Source: CAVXNB01 sp963763085 (GTDB lineage Bacteria; Actinomycetota; Acidimicrobiia; Acidimicrobiales; Bog-793). Taken from it: a stretch of 64,000 bases of DNA. Below the pieces are notes generated by a model. That model saw nothing but the letters and a program-made list of their open reading frames with translations, made no database searches and had not been told where the DNA came from. The stretch covers positions 1,116,001-1,180,000 of the forward strand of contig CAVXNB010000004.1 of the NCBI GenBank assembly GCA_963763085.1, read 5' to 3'. The position numbers and the translations under genes were made by a program. Positions 51,143 through 60,041 of this stretch are shown here, one piece after another (positions within the stretch are counted from its first letter, which is position 1; each line of letters opens with the position of its first letter).

Positions 51143-52379
51143 GTGGCGGAGTCCGGGGACCTGCTCCTCGAGGAGATCGAGGCCGCCACTGCCGCCGTGC
51201 AGCGCACAGCGGTTCACACGCCGATCTACAACTGCCGGGTCCTGAGCGAGCTGACCGGCTCGCGCGTCGTCCTCAAGGCGGAGAACCTCCAGCGAACCGG
51301 GTCGTTCAAGATCCGCGGCGCGTCGGCGAAGCTGGCGGCACTCGGCGACGGAGCCTGGCCCGGAGTCGTTGTCGCCTCAGCCGGCAACCACGCACAGGCG
51401 GTTGCGTTCGCGGCGCGCTCGGCGGGTGTGCCGTGCGAGGTCTTCATGCCGGCGGAGGCCTCGATCTCGAAGGCGGACGCGACCATCGGCTACGGCGCGT
51501 CGGTGCATCTCGAGGGCGAGTCGCTCGACGACTGCGTCCTCCTCGCGCAGGCACGCGCCCGGGAGACCGGCCTTCATTTCGTCCATCCATTCGACGACAG
51601 GGCGATCGTGGCGGGCCAAGGAACACTCGGGCTCGAGCTGGTTCAAGACGTGGACGACCTCGCCATGGTGATCGTGCCCCTCGGCGGTGGTGGGCTCGCG
51701 TCCGGGGTCGCCTGTGCCATCGACGCGCTCGGCTCCGCGCGTCAAGGTCGTCGCTGTGCAGGCGGACGTCTGCGCGCCCTTTTTGGCGGGGCCGGAGGCC
51801 GGCGTGCCCGCGACGGTCACGGGCGGGCCGACTCTGGCCGACGGGATCGCCGTGAAGCGCCCGACCGGCATCACGGTCGAGCTCATCAGGCGGCACGTCG
51901 ACGAGATCGTCGCGGTCGGCGAGAACGAGATCGCCGACGCGATCGTGATGCTGCTCATGCGATCCAAGCTCGTCGTCGAGGGTGCGGGCGCCGTCGGTGC
52001 AGCCGCGTTGATGGACGGTCGGGTGACGCCGCCTGCGGCCGGCACGACGGTCGTGGTGCTCTCCGGCGGCAACATCGACACCGGGCTGCTCTCGCCGGTG
52101 ATCCGTCGCCACGAAACTAACGCCGGCAGGCGAGTGGTGCTCTTCGCCCGGATCTCCGACCGGCCGGGAAACCTCGCCCGCTTGCTCACCTGCATCGGGC
52201 TCAGCGGCGGCAACCTTGTGACGGTTGAGCACCTTCGCGAGGGATACGACCTGCACGTGCGCGAGACCGCGGTGCACATCGTCCTCGAGACGCGGAACCG
52301 TGAGCACGCGAAGGCGGTGTTGGACGCAGCCAGAGCCCAGGGCTTCGACGTGCGTCCGGTCAGTCACGCTGCCAATTGA
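51143..52379 (+). CDS. ilvA: Threonine dehydratase (ACT-domain type), with apparent frameshift
   Basis: The enzyme deaminates threonine to 2-oxobutanoate for isoleucine synthesis, using PLP. GTG 51143 gives MAESGDLLLEEIEAATAAVQRT. The PLP lysine is in RTGSFKIRGASAKLA (about 56). ASAGNHAQAVAFAAR and VPLGGGGLASGVA bind the cofactor. The frame breaks near 51738 after AIDALGSA and continues as RVKVVAVQADVCAPF. The C-terminal ACT domain (VVLFARISDRPGNLARLL and on) suggests allosteric control. Corrected length is about 412 residues, typical of the short class. Confidence 0.92.
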
Positions 52380-52460
52380 CGCTTGGCGCCGCCGGGCGCC
52401 CGGGCGGCCCTGCGGCAAGCTTGCAGAGTGAATTCGCCGAGTCAAACGGCCGGCGAACTG

Positions 52461-52488
52461 CTTAGCAGAACTAATGAGCTATGCTAAG
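52461..52488. promoter_or_regulatory. Inverted repeat, probable MarR operator
   Basis: CTTAGCA (52461-52467) and TGCTAAG (52482-52488) are exact inverted repeats separated by 14 bases of AT-rich sequence. The site lies upstream of the MarR-type gene and just before an ATG at 52492. A TATGCT hexamer (52480-52485) inside it could serve as a -10. Autorepression of a MarR/MFS operon through such a site is common. Confidence 0.7.
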
Positions 52489-52574
52489 GGTATGAGTTTG
52501 GGCACCCCCGTGCGAGGCCGGCGCAGCGGGCGACGGCGGCGGGCGGCGGGGGCGGACCGGCCGGATCCGGAGCT

Positions 52575-53021
52575 TTGGCAGACGCGGCCGAGGCCGGAAC
52601 GGACGAGTCGTCCGGCCTGGCGAGCACGCTGCGCATCTCGGTGATGCGGCTCTCCCGCCGGCTGCGAAGCGAGCGCAGCAGCGAGGGCCTCACGGTCAGC
52701 CAGCTTTCGGTTCTCGGGATCATCGAGCGCGAAGGGCCGCTGTCGCCGTCGCAGCTCGCCGCCATGGAGCGCGTGCAGCCGCCATCGATGACGCGGGTCA
52801 TCGCCGCCCTCGAGGAGCTCGGGCTCGTTCGCCGTGACCGGCACTCGACCGATGGCCGCCAGTCCGTGATCACCCTTACCGAGCACGGCGCCGACCTGCT
52901 CGTTGAGGACCGAAGCCGTCGACAGGCCTGGCTGGCCCGCAGGCTCGAGGAGCTCTCGCCGGCCGAGCGCGACGCCTTGCGTATCGCCGCTCCGATCATC
53001 GAACGGCTCGCGGATTCGTGA
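52575..53021 (+). CDS. MarR family transcriptional regulator
   Basis: The 148-residue product has the winged helix-turn-helix of MarR: LTVSQLSVLGIIEREGPLSPSQLAAMERVQPPSMTRVIAALEELGLVRRD with the wing DGRQSVITLTEHG. The start is uncertain. TTG 52575 is the only in-frame start as written. ATG 52492 sits right after the operator but is out of frame; one extra C in the C5 run at 52505-52509 would join it, adding a Gly-rich N-terminus. The stop overlaps the GTG of the transporter, so the two are one operon. Confidence 0.92.
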   Translation: MADAAEAGTDESSGLASTLRISVMRLSRRLRSERSSEGLTVSQLSVLGIIEREGPLSPSQLAAMERVQPPSMTRVIAALEELGLVRRDRHSTDGRQSVITLTEHGADLLVEDRSRRQAWLARRLEELSPAERDALRIAAPIIERLADS

Positions 53022-54310
53022 ACCGCACGTTCCGCTCGTTGCGGGTTCGCAATTACCGACTCTTTGCCGGCGGCCAGCTCGTGTCGCTGACCGGCTCCTG
53101 GATGCAGCGCGTCGGTCAGGACTGGTTGGTGCTGCGGCTCTCCCACAACAGCGGGACTGCCATCGGAATCACGACCGGACTGCAGTTCCTGCCTCTTCTG
53201 CTCTTCGGCCTCCAGGGCGGTGTCATCGCCGATCGCTTCTCCAAGCGCAAGCTCATCATCGCCACGCAGGTGTCGATGGCGTGCATCGCGCTCGCGCTGG
53301 GTCTCCTCGACCTGCTCGGTGCAGCGACTCTTCGCGAGGTGTACCTCTTCGCTTTCCTGCTCGGCGTGGCGACCGCGTTCGACAACCCGACGCGCCAGGC
53401 TTTCGTGTCCGAGCTCGTCGGAACCGACGAGTTGCCAAACGCCGTCGGGCTGAACAGCGCCACGTTCAACGCGGCTCGCATCGTGGGCCCGGCCGCAGCC
53501 GGATTGCTCATCGACGGTGTCGGCACAGCGTGGGTCTTCCTCGGCAACGCGGCCTCCTTCATACCCGTCATCGCTTCTCTGCTCATGATGCGATCGGCAG
53601 AGCTCTTCCCTGCTCCTCGCCTCGTGCGCCAACGAGGGAACATCCGCGAGGGCTTGTCGTACGTGAGGCACAAGCGGGAGCTGCTCGTGCCTATCGTGCT
53701 GGTCGCGATCGTCGGCACGTTCGGGTTCAACTTCCAGATCACGCTCGCGCTCGTCGACAAGCTGGTGTTCCAGCGAGGAGCGGGCGCGTTCGGAATCCTC
53801 TCGTCGGTGCTTGCGGCGGGTTCACTTGCCGGAGCACTGTTCGGCGCCCGGCGCGAGCATCCCACCACCCGGCTGGTAATCGTGGCGGCCGTGGCGTTCG
53901 GCCTGCTCGAAGTGTGCGTTGGCCTGATGCCGACATTTCTCTTGCTGGCGATCTCGCTCATTCCGGCAGGCTTTGCCGCCATAACGTTCTCGACCGCTGC
54001 CAACTCCAGCGTCCAGCTCGCCTCCGCGCCAGCCATGCGCGGTCGCGTGATGGGCCTCTACATGCTGGTCTTCGCCGGAGGCACTCCGCTGGGTGCGCCC
54101 CTGGTGGGCTGGCTGTCCCAGGAGTTCGGGCCTCGATGGGGCCTCATCGTCGGAGGAACGATCAGCGCCGGCGCCGCAACCGTCGTGCTGGCAATGTCCA
54201 TGAGAAGGGCGAAGGCGCGGCGCACCGCCATCCAGGGTCGACCGGCCGTCGCGATGTCCGGAGCGCAGACGCGTGCGATCTCGGTGACCGACGCGGCCGC
54301 CGCCGGGTAG
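53018..54310 (+). CDS. MFS transporter, EntS-like efflux type
   Basis: The 430-residue product has twelve hydrophobic segments. It starts MNRTFRSLRVRNYRLFAGGQLVSLTGSWMQRVGQDWLVLRLS, typical of the MFS group that includes EntS. The loop between segments 2 and 3 has GVIADRFSKRKLI, matching the MFS motif A. FDNPTRQAFVSELV is also characteristic. The substrate is unknown; control by the MarR protein points to a toxic compound or antibiotic. GTG 53018 overlaps the regulator's stop. Confidence 0.9.
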   Translation: MNRTFRSLRVRNYRLFAGGQLVSLTGSWMQRVGQDWLVLRLSHNSGTAIGITTGLQFLPLLLFGLQGGVIADRFSKRKLIIATQVSMACIALALGLLDLLGAATLREVYLFAFLLGVATAFDNPTRQAFVSELVGTDELPNAVGLNSATFNAARIVGPAAAGLLIDGVGTAWVFLGNAASFIPVIASLLMMRSAELFPAPRLVRQRGNIREGLSYVRHKRELLVPIVLVAIVGTFGFNFQITLALVDKLVFQRGAGAFGILSSVLAAGSLAGALFGARREHPTTRLVIVAAVAFGLLEVCVGLMPTFLLLAISLIPAGFAAITFSTAANSSVQLASAPAMRGRVMGLYMLVFAGGTPLGAPLVGWLSQEFGPRWGLIVGGTISAGAATVVLAMSMRRAKARRTAIQGRPAVAMSGAQTRAISVTDAAAAG

Positions 54311-54320
54311 TTTGCTTGCC

Positions 54321-55607
54321 GTGGTGATCGAGCGGACCGGTCAGAGCCCATTCGAGACGACGCTCAGCGTCCTCGACCCCGAAGTGGGCGCAGCGATCGA
54401 GGGGGAACTCGCCCGTCAGCGCGCAACGCTCGATTTGGTCGCCTCCGAGAGCGTGCCGCCGCGGGCGGTGCTCGAGGCGCAAGGGTCGATCCTGACGACG
54501 AAGTACGCGGACGGCTATCCCGGGCACCGCGACTACGACACGTGCGAATGGATCGACGAGATCGAGCGCCTTGCGATCGAGCGCGCCAAGGCTCTTTTCG
54601 GTGCGGATCACGCCAATGTCCAGTCGTACTCGGGTGCCAACGCCAATGCCGCCGTGCTGCATGCGCTGTGCGATCCCGGCGACGTCGTGCTCGGCTTCGA
54701 CTTCAGCCATGGGGGGCACCCGACCCATTGCGCGCCCGAGACCTTCGCCGGGCGCAATTACCGGGCCTTCGCCTACCACGTTCGGCGTGACGACCGTCTC
54801 GTGGACATGGACGAAGTGGCGACGCTCGCCCGCCGGCATCGTCCAAAGGTGATCTTCGCCGGTTGGTCCTGCTACTCCCGTCACCTTGATTTTGCCCGGT
54901 TCCGCGAGATCGCCGACGAGGTTGGCGCCGCCTTGGTCGTCGACATGGCCCATTTCGCCGGACTTGTGGCTGCGAAGCTGCACCCTGACCCGGTGCCGCT
55001 GGCCGACGCGTGCACGATGACCGTGCACAAGACGCTCGGCGGTGCCCGCGGTGGTGCGATCCTGTGCCGCGCGGACCTTGCCGCCCGCATCGACGCCGCC
55101 GTCTATCCGGGCGAACAAGGTTGCCCCCTACCGCATGTGATCGCAGCCAAGGCGGTGACGTTCAAGCTCGCTGCGACGGATGCGTTCCGCGAGCGCATGG
55201 AGCGCACGTTGGAAGGTGCCCGGATCATGGCGGAAGTGCTCGTCGCTGCCGAGGACCGGACGCAGGCAAGGGTCGTGACCGGAGGCACCGACGTTCATCA
55301 GTTCCTCGTCGACCTGGCACCGGGGGGCCGCGAGGCTTGGGCGACGCTTCGCCGGCTGAATCGGATCGGGTTCTCTGCGAACGCGGTCGCGCTCGCTTAC
55401 GACGCGCTCGAAGCGCCGGGGTGTTCGGGACTGCGCTTCGGGGCGGCGGCGCTCGCAGCTCGAGAGTTCACGCGTGAGCAATTCGCGGTCGTCGGCGGCA
55501 TCCTCGCCGATGCGTTGGCGCAAGGCGCCGAGGATCCCGACGGCGCTCTAGCGGAGCGGGTCGCAGAGCTCACACGGGTAATGCCGCTGTACGAGTATCC
55601 GGACTGA
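54321..55607 (+). CDS. glyA: Serine hydroxymethyltransferase, divergent
   Basis: GlyA interconverts serine and glycine and loads one-carbon units on tetrahydrofolate. The 428-residue PLP protein keeps LVASESVPPRAVLEAQGS, TTKYADGYPGHR, SGANANAAVLHAL, VDMAHFAGLVAA, the PLP-lysine motif TVHKTLGGARGG (about 236-247) and SGLRFG. It departs from the usual text at CEWIDEIE (normally CExVDxVE), and lacks the NKNxIPFD segment before SGLRFG. It could be the housekeeping enzyme or a paralogue with altered substrate. Folate genes purN, purH and folD lie downstream. The start is GTG 54321 (TTG 54312 is also possible). Confidence 0.85.
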   Translation: MVIERTGQSPFETTLSVLDPEVGAAIEGELARQRATLDLVASESVPPRAVLEAQGSILTTKYADGYPGHRDYDTCEWIDEIERLAIERAKALFGADHANVQSYSGANANAAVLHALCDPGDVVLGFDFSHGGHPTHCAPETFAGRNYRAFAYHVRRDDRLVDMDEVATLARRHRPKVIFAGWSCYSRHLDFARFREIADEVGAALVVDMAHFAGLVAAKLHPDPVPLADACTMTVHKTLGGARGGAILCRADLAARIDAAVYPGEQGCPLPHVIAAKAVTFKLAATDAFRERMERTLEGARIMAEVLVAAEDRTQARVVTGGTDVHQFLVDLAPGGREAWATLRRLNRIGFSANAVALAYDALEAPGCSGLRFGAAALAAREFTREQFAVVGGILADALAQGAEDPDGALAERVAELTRVMPLYEYPD

Positions 55608-55710
55608 GCGCGCCGCTCAAGCGGGTGGCGGCCGGTCGGCCCTTCGTCGGGGTCGCCTTCTTCGGCGCGGGGTTCGTGCGGTGGGCGAGGACCTGGGGGG
55701 CATGTCGTTT

Positions 55711-55790
55711 TTGTTTTGAAACTTGCTTCCGATCGAGATTGCGACCAGTCACAATCTTTCGCGGAAGCAAGTTTGGCAAGAAAATTAAGA
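55711..55790. repeat. Long AT-rich imperfect palindrome, copy B of a dispersed element
   Basis: This is the reverse-oriented copy of the element at 3499-3578. Bases 55734-55776 are identical over 43 bases to the reverse complement of 3508-3550. The arms AAACTTGCTTCC (55720-55731) and GGAAGCAAGTTT (55763-55774) are exact inverted repeats. The copy lies between the convergent glyA and proline-rich genes; its right flank overlaps the stop codon of the latter. T-rich and A-rich flanks occur on the two sides. Confidence 0.85.
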
Positions 55791-58485
55791 GGCGAAGCGC
55801 TCCACTCGAGTCGCCAAGACCTTGAGCAGCGCCTCGCCGACGCTCGGCGAGAGTGGAGCGATCTTCGATGTCGTCACGAGGGAGACCTCGGCCGGACCGG
55901 AGCCGAACTGTGTGATCTGGAAGTGGATCGGCTGGGCGACGTTTCGCACCGTGGCGATGCCGTTCATCGACATGGACCATGCGGGCGGGTTCCCCGGGAT
56001 CGGGGGAACCGGCGCCGGCGACACGGACATCACCACATGGGAACCGACCGCCAACGGCGGCAGTAGTTCTGCAGCCCAGAACTGGCTGATGCAAGCCCTT
56101 GAGTCCGGGCGCGCCAGGAGCCGCTGCATGGACGACACCTCGTTGCCCACCTGCGCGGCGGTACCGTGAAACGCGACCGCATTCGCGATCTGCCAGGAGC
56201 CCCCGAGGCCGGCCTGCCGCGTCGCCTGCGAAGCCGACACCGCCGTCGGTTGGCCGGTCGACGGCCGCATCGCCGCGCTGAGGGTGTACAGCGTCTTGGC
56301 ACAGGCGGGATGAGCGGTCACCCAGACGCGTACGAGCGACGGTATGACGAGAACCGAGCCGATGCCGTATGACCCGCTGGACAGCGCGGCGGACGAGAAG
56401 GTCCACCCCGTCGGGAAGTCGCCGGCTCTGAGCACGATGTGGCCTGCCGCGGCGCGGTCCTGCGCCGGCGTCGGGTTCACCACCGGGACGGGCCCCCGCA
56501 GTGCGGCGATGCCGGCGGCAGCACCGCCGGCGGCGATGAAGAGCGCGAATATGCCGATGGCGGACGCGTAACGGCGAAGGATGCCCGGCGTCCTCTCGGG
56601 GGTGAGGGACTGGCTCGTCGGCCGTTCGCCGACCGGGCGTGGGCCCGTCGCCTCGAAGCGCCGAGAGCTCGAGGTTGGCGAGTCGACTTGGCGCGGGTCG
56701 GAATCGACAGCAGCCTGGAGCGCCGCAGGCAGAGGCTTGCGAGCTTGGCGTGCCGCCGAACGCCTCTCTCCTGCCGGCCAGGAGGTCTCGTCCGCACTCG
56801 CTGAGCCCGGTGTCCGGGACTCGCTGTCGGTGCCGGACGAAGGCTCGGGACTCACGAGAGCAGCCTCTGACTGAGCTTGCACGCCGGGCGTCTGGTCGGA
56901 GGAAGGCGGAGTCGGCGCCTCCGGGGAGCGGTCGGTCTCCTGCCGCGGCGCGGTTTCGGCGGCGGCGTACTGGCGCGCCAGCATCGCGAACTCCTCGTAC
57001 GCTGTCCGCTGCCGGCTCCGTGGACGGTTCTGCCGCCGGCTCATCACCGGACTCATCCTCGATCGCGCCGTCCAACGGAAAGACCCCTCCGCGCCCGGCC
57101 AGCCAGAGCGGCACGTGTGGCCCCGGGTCCGTGGACTCGACCGGCGTGCTCGGCGGGCGATCGGTGTAGCGCCTCGTAGCAGCGCCGGCCATGGCGGCGT
57201 GACGGCCTGCCAATCTCGCGAACTCCTCGTAAGGGTCCATCGGCGATGGTTCGGGCTCGGCCGCGGTGGATGGCGTGGTTGATGCAGTGGGTGCGGCGGG
57301 AACCTGGGCGACATTCTCGACAGGAAACGGAGCCGGGCGGCGCCGAGTCTTCGGCCACAACGGCGCTGGTTCGTGGGCCTCGGGCGAGACAACGGATTCC
57401 TCGGGCGCCGCCGGCACGAGTGGTCCTTGCGCGGCGGCCCGTGCCACAGCGCCGGCCACCGCTTGGCGAAGGTCCGAGGCACCTCTTCCGGAAGGGCGCC
57501 GGCGAGCTGTAGGGGGAAGGGCGTTCGCCTCCGCGGTCCGGGTGGCGTCCGGCGACGGGGCGGCGGCGTCCGGCAACGGGGCGGCGGCGTCCGGCAACGG
57601 GGCGGCGGCGTCCGGCAACGGGGCGGCGGCGTCCGGCAACGGGGCGGCGGCGTCCGGCAACGGGGCGGCGGCGTCCGGCTCCGGAGGCGCCGGCGGCGAT
57701 AGCGAGGGCTCGGGCAACGGTGGCGCCGGTGGCGGGAGCGGCGGCTCGGGCAACGGTGGTGAGGGCGCAGGGGCGGGGGGCTCGGGCAAGGGTGGCGCCG
57801 GTGGGGCTGGAGGCGGGGGCGCCGGCGGAGGGGAAGGCGCCGGCGGAGGGGGAGGCGCCGGCGGAGTCGGGGGGGTGGGGTCCGGTAGCGGGGGACGGGG
57901 TGTGGGAGGCGCCGGCTCCGGCGTCGGAGGGGTCGGCAACGCCGGCTCCGGCGTCGGCGGGATGTACGAGCCAGGGGCCGGCGCGGGGTCCACCGATGGC
58001 AGCGAAGGAGCCGGGCGGGCGTACCCGGAGGGTGACCAGGGCGTTGGCTGGTATGCCGGTCTCTCGCGCGTGCCAGGCCGAGGCCGTGGCTCGGCACGGA
58101 CCGTCTCGGGCACCGAGAGGTCCCCTGCCACGTACGGCGAACCCGTCGACTCGCGACCGCGAAACCGCCGCTGAGGCTCGGATCCGTGCTGCTTTTCGAA
58201 TTCCTGATCAGAGGCCCTGCGGCCTTTCGTGACCCGCTGGGGGCCCAGGTGGGCGTCGTTGCCGTTGCCGGTGGTCGAATATCCCGACCTGCGCTCTGGC
58301 CCGGTGTGGGCGGCGACGCTCTCACTGACCCGGGCGACGTCCAATGCGGCGTCGAAGAGCGCGGCGAAACGATCCTCCTCGGTCAGGACCGGCGCTGAGG
58401 GCTGCACGTCCGGATGCAGGTCAGGGGGATACCACTTGCCGTCGGACGCGAGCCACCAGTTGCCGTCCTGGGGGTCGTCGCTCAC
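55785..58485 (-). CDS. Large proline-rich single-span membrane protein with WYPP-type N-terminus, apparent frameshift
   Basis: GTG 58485 gives MSDDPQDGNWWLASDGKWYPPD, an actinobacterial tryptophan/WYPP motif. A long Pro/Ala-rich region with six DAAAP[LS]P heptads follows. Then come two copies of a YEEFA.LA motif (DPYEEFARLAGRHAAM and AYEEFAMLARQYAAAE). The frame breaks near 57010, just before the second copy. The other frame continues through Ser/Pro-rich text, a helix ASAIGIFALFIAAGGAAAGIAAL (about 56.5 kb) and an outer domain (HIVLRAGDFPTGWTFSS) to TAA 55785-55787. Corrected length is about 900 residues. Function unknown. Confidence 0.75.
57549..57675 (-). repeat. Six tandem 21-bp units encoding DAAAP[LS]P
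   Basis: On the plus strand the 21-base unit GGGGCGGCGGCGTCCGGCAA+C is repeated with almost no change. On the reverse strand it codes five DAAAPLP and one DAAAPSP. The near identity at DNA level, including third positions, suggests recent expansion by slippage. Copy number is likely to vary between strains and could be mis-assembled. Confidence 0.88.
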
Positions 58486-58571
58486 CTAGTACTCCTCATC
58501 CGTCCCTGGATTTGACTCTTGTTGGCCCAGCGAGCCCGACGGTGCATCGTCAGACCTGGTAGGCAGGCAAT

Positions 58572-59273
58572 ATGACCTGGATGTCCGACCAGGGCCCCTC
58601 CGCTTCTGATCGTGCTCCCTGCGCCTGCGAAACCGCAGCCGCACTGTCACCCGCCTCCCACCGGGACGGTACCCGAAGGATAGCCGTCCTGGCATCGGGC
58701 TCTGGCACAATCCTCGCGGCTCTCGCGGGTGCGCGGTTGCCCATCGCGGTCGTGCTCGTCGACCGCATCTGCGAGGCGGAAGGCGTCGCCGGGCTGGCTG
58801 GCATCCCGGTCGTGAGGATCGAGCGCAAGACGTTCGGAGCGAGCTTCGACCGCGACGGCTACACGGCCGAAGTCGTGGCAGCACTCGCTCCCTACGGGGT
58901 CGAGCTCATAGCCCTGGCCGGCTTCGGGACGATTCTCGGTCGGGCGATCTTCGAGGCCTATGCGGGGCGGATCCTGAACACCCATCCGGCCCTGCTCCCG
59001 GCGTTCAAAGGTTGGCACGCGGTGGCCGACGCGCTCGACGCCGGCGTGGCCGTGACGGGGTGCACCGTGCACGTCGTCACCTGGGAGGTCGACGCCGGCC
59101 CGATCCTCGCTCAGGAGGTCGTGCCGGTTCTCGGCGGCGATTCCGTCGCCACGCTGCACGAGCGGATCAAGGTCGTCGAACGGCGCCTCTACCCCGAGAC
59201 CGTCCGGCGCGTCCTCGCCGAGCTCGCGGCCGACCCGACCGATACCGCCATGGACCCAACCGACCGGACCTGA
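58572..59273 (+). CDS. purN: Phosphoribosylglycinamide formyltransferase
   Basis: PurN formylates GAR with 10-formyl-tetrahydrofolate in purine synthesis. The 233-residue product has RIAVLASGSGTILAAL (about 36-51), where family members have GSGSN. The catalytic triad is Asn-His in LNTHPALLPAFKG (about 136-148) and Asp in TWEVDAGPILAQ (about 176). The first 34 residues are a non-conserved extension; the core starts near RIAVLAS. It begins 86 bases from the divergent proline-rich gene and shares direction with purH and folD. Confidence 0.94.
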   Translation: MTWMSDQGPSASDRAPCACETAAALSPASHRDGTRRIAVLASGSGTILAALAGARLPIAVVLVDRICEAEGVAGLAGIPVVRIERKTFGASFDRDGYTAEVVAALAPYGVELIALAGFGTILGRAIFEAYAGRILNTHPALLPAFKGWHAVADALDAGVAVTGCTVHVVTWEVDAGPILAQEVVPVLGGDSVATLHERIKVVERRLYPETVRRVLAELAADPTDTAMDPTDRT

Positions 59274-59309
59274 CCGCCAACAGGAGGCAGCGCGCAGCGG
59301 TCGTTTATC

Positions 59310-60041
59310 GTGACGTCTGTGACCCCTGCAACCGGCAGCATCGTCGTGACCGGTGCCGCAAACGGCATCGGCGCCAGCGTGGCGACCCGCCTCGCCCACG
59401 CCGGCGGACGGGTCGTCGTCGCCGATCTCGACGAGTCCTCCGCCAGCGCGGTTGCTGAAGAGCTCGCCGCATCGGGGTCGAGCTGCGCCTCCCGCGGCTG
59501 CGACGTCCGGAGCTACGCCGAGGTGGAGTCGCTGTTCTCGTTCGCCGAGGAACAATTCGGGCCGGTCCAGGCCGTTGTGGCCGCGGCCGGGGTGGTCGAG
59601 GCAGGCACGCTCCAGTCGGGCGACGTGGCGGCATGGAAGGCGGTCATGGACACGAACGTCCTGGGCACCGCACACGTCATCCGGGCGGCGCTCTCGCGTA
59701 TGGCCACCCGCGGCGAGGGGCACATCGTCGTTGTCGGCTCGACGTCGGGTCTCGAGACCTACGTGGGCGAGCCGCTGTACTGCGCCAGCAAGTGGGCGGT
59801 CACCGGCCTCGTGGACGTCCTCCGGAGGGAAGCGGCGCCGCTCGGGGTGCGGGTGACCTTGGTCGCCCCCGGTCTCGTGGACACGAGGTTGTCCCGCTCG
59901 AGCCCGCTCGGGCGGGAGGAGCTCGCACTGCTCGAGCCACTGCAGCCGGAGGACGTCGCGCGAGCCGTCGAGTTCGCCCTCGGCCAGCCCGACCACGTGG
60001 TCATCAGCCAGATCGTCGTGCGCCCGCGCGGAGAGGTGTGA
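59310..60041 (+). CDS. Short-chain dehydrogenase/reductase
   Basis: The 243-residue SDR has the cofactor motif TGAANGIGASVA (about 14-25), ADLDES after the second strand (NAD preference suggested by the Asp) and AAAGVVEAGTL for NAG. The catalytic Ser is in VGSTSG, with Tyr-x3-Lys in YCASKWAV (about 157-164). The substrate is unknown. It lies between purN and purH and its TGA overlaps the purH GTG, so it is expressed with purine genes, although a role in that pathway is not evident. Confidence 0.88.
   Translation: MTSVTPATGSIVVTGAANGIGASVATRLAHAGGRVVVADLDESSASAVAEELAASGSSCASRGCDVRSYAEVESLFSFAEEQFGPVQAVVAAAGVVEAGTLQSGDVAAWKAVMDTNVLGTAHVIRAALSRMATRGEGHIVVVGSTSGLETYVGEPLYCASKWAVTGLVDVLRREAAPLGVRVTLVAPGLVDTRLSRSSPLGREELALLEPLQPEDVARAVEFALGQPDHVVISQIVVRPRGEV

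Noticed and set aside
52416..52434. GCAAGCTTGC palindrome before the MarR gene as a third copy of the dispersed element
   Set aside because: Only the short GCAAGYTTGC-like core is shared; the AGATTG/CAATCT inner arms and the 43-bp core are absent.
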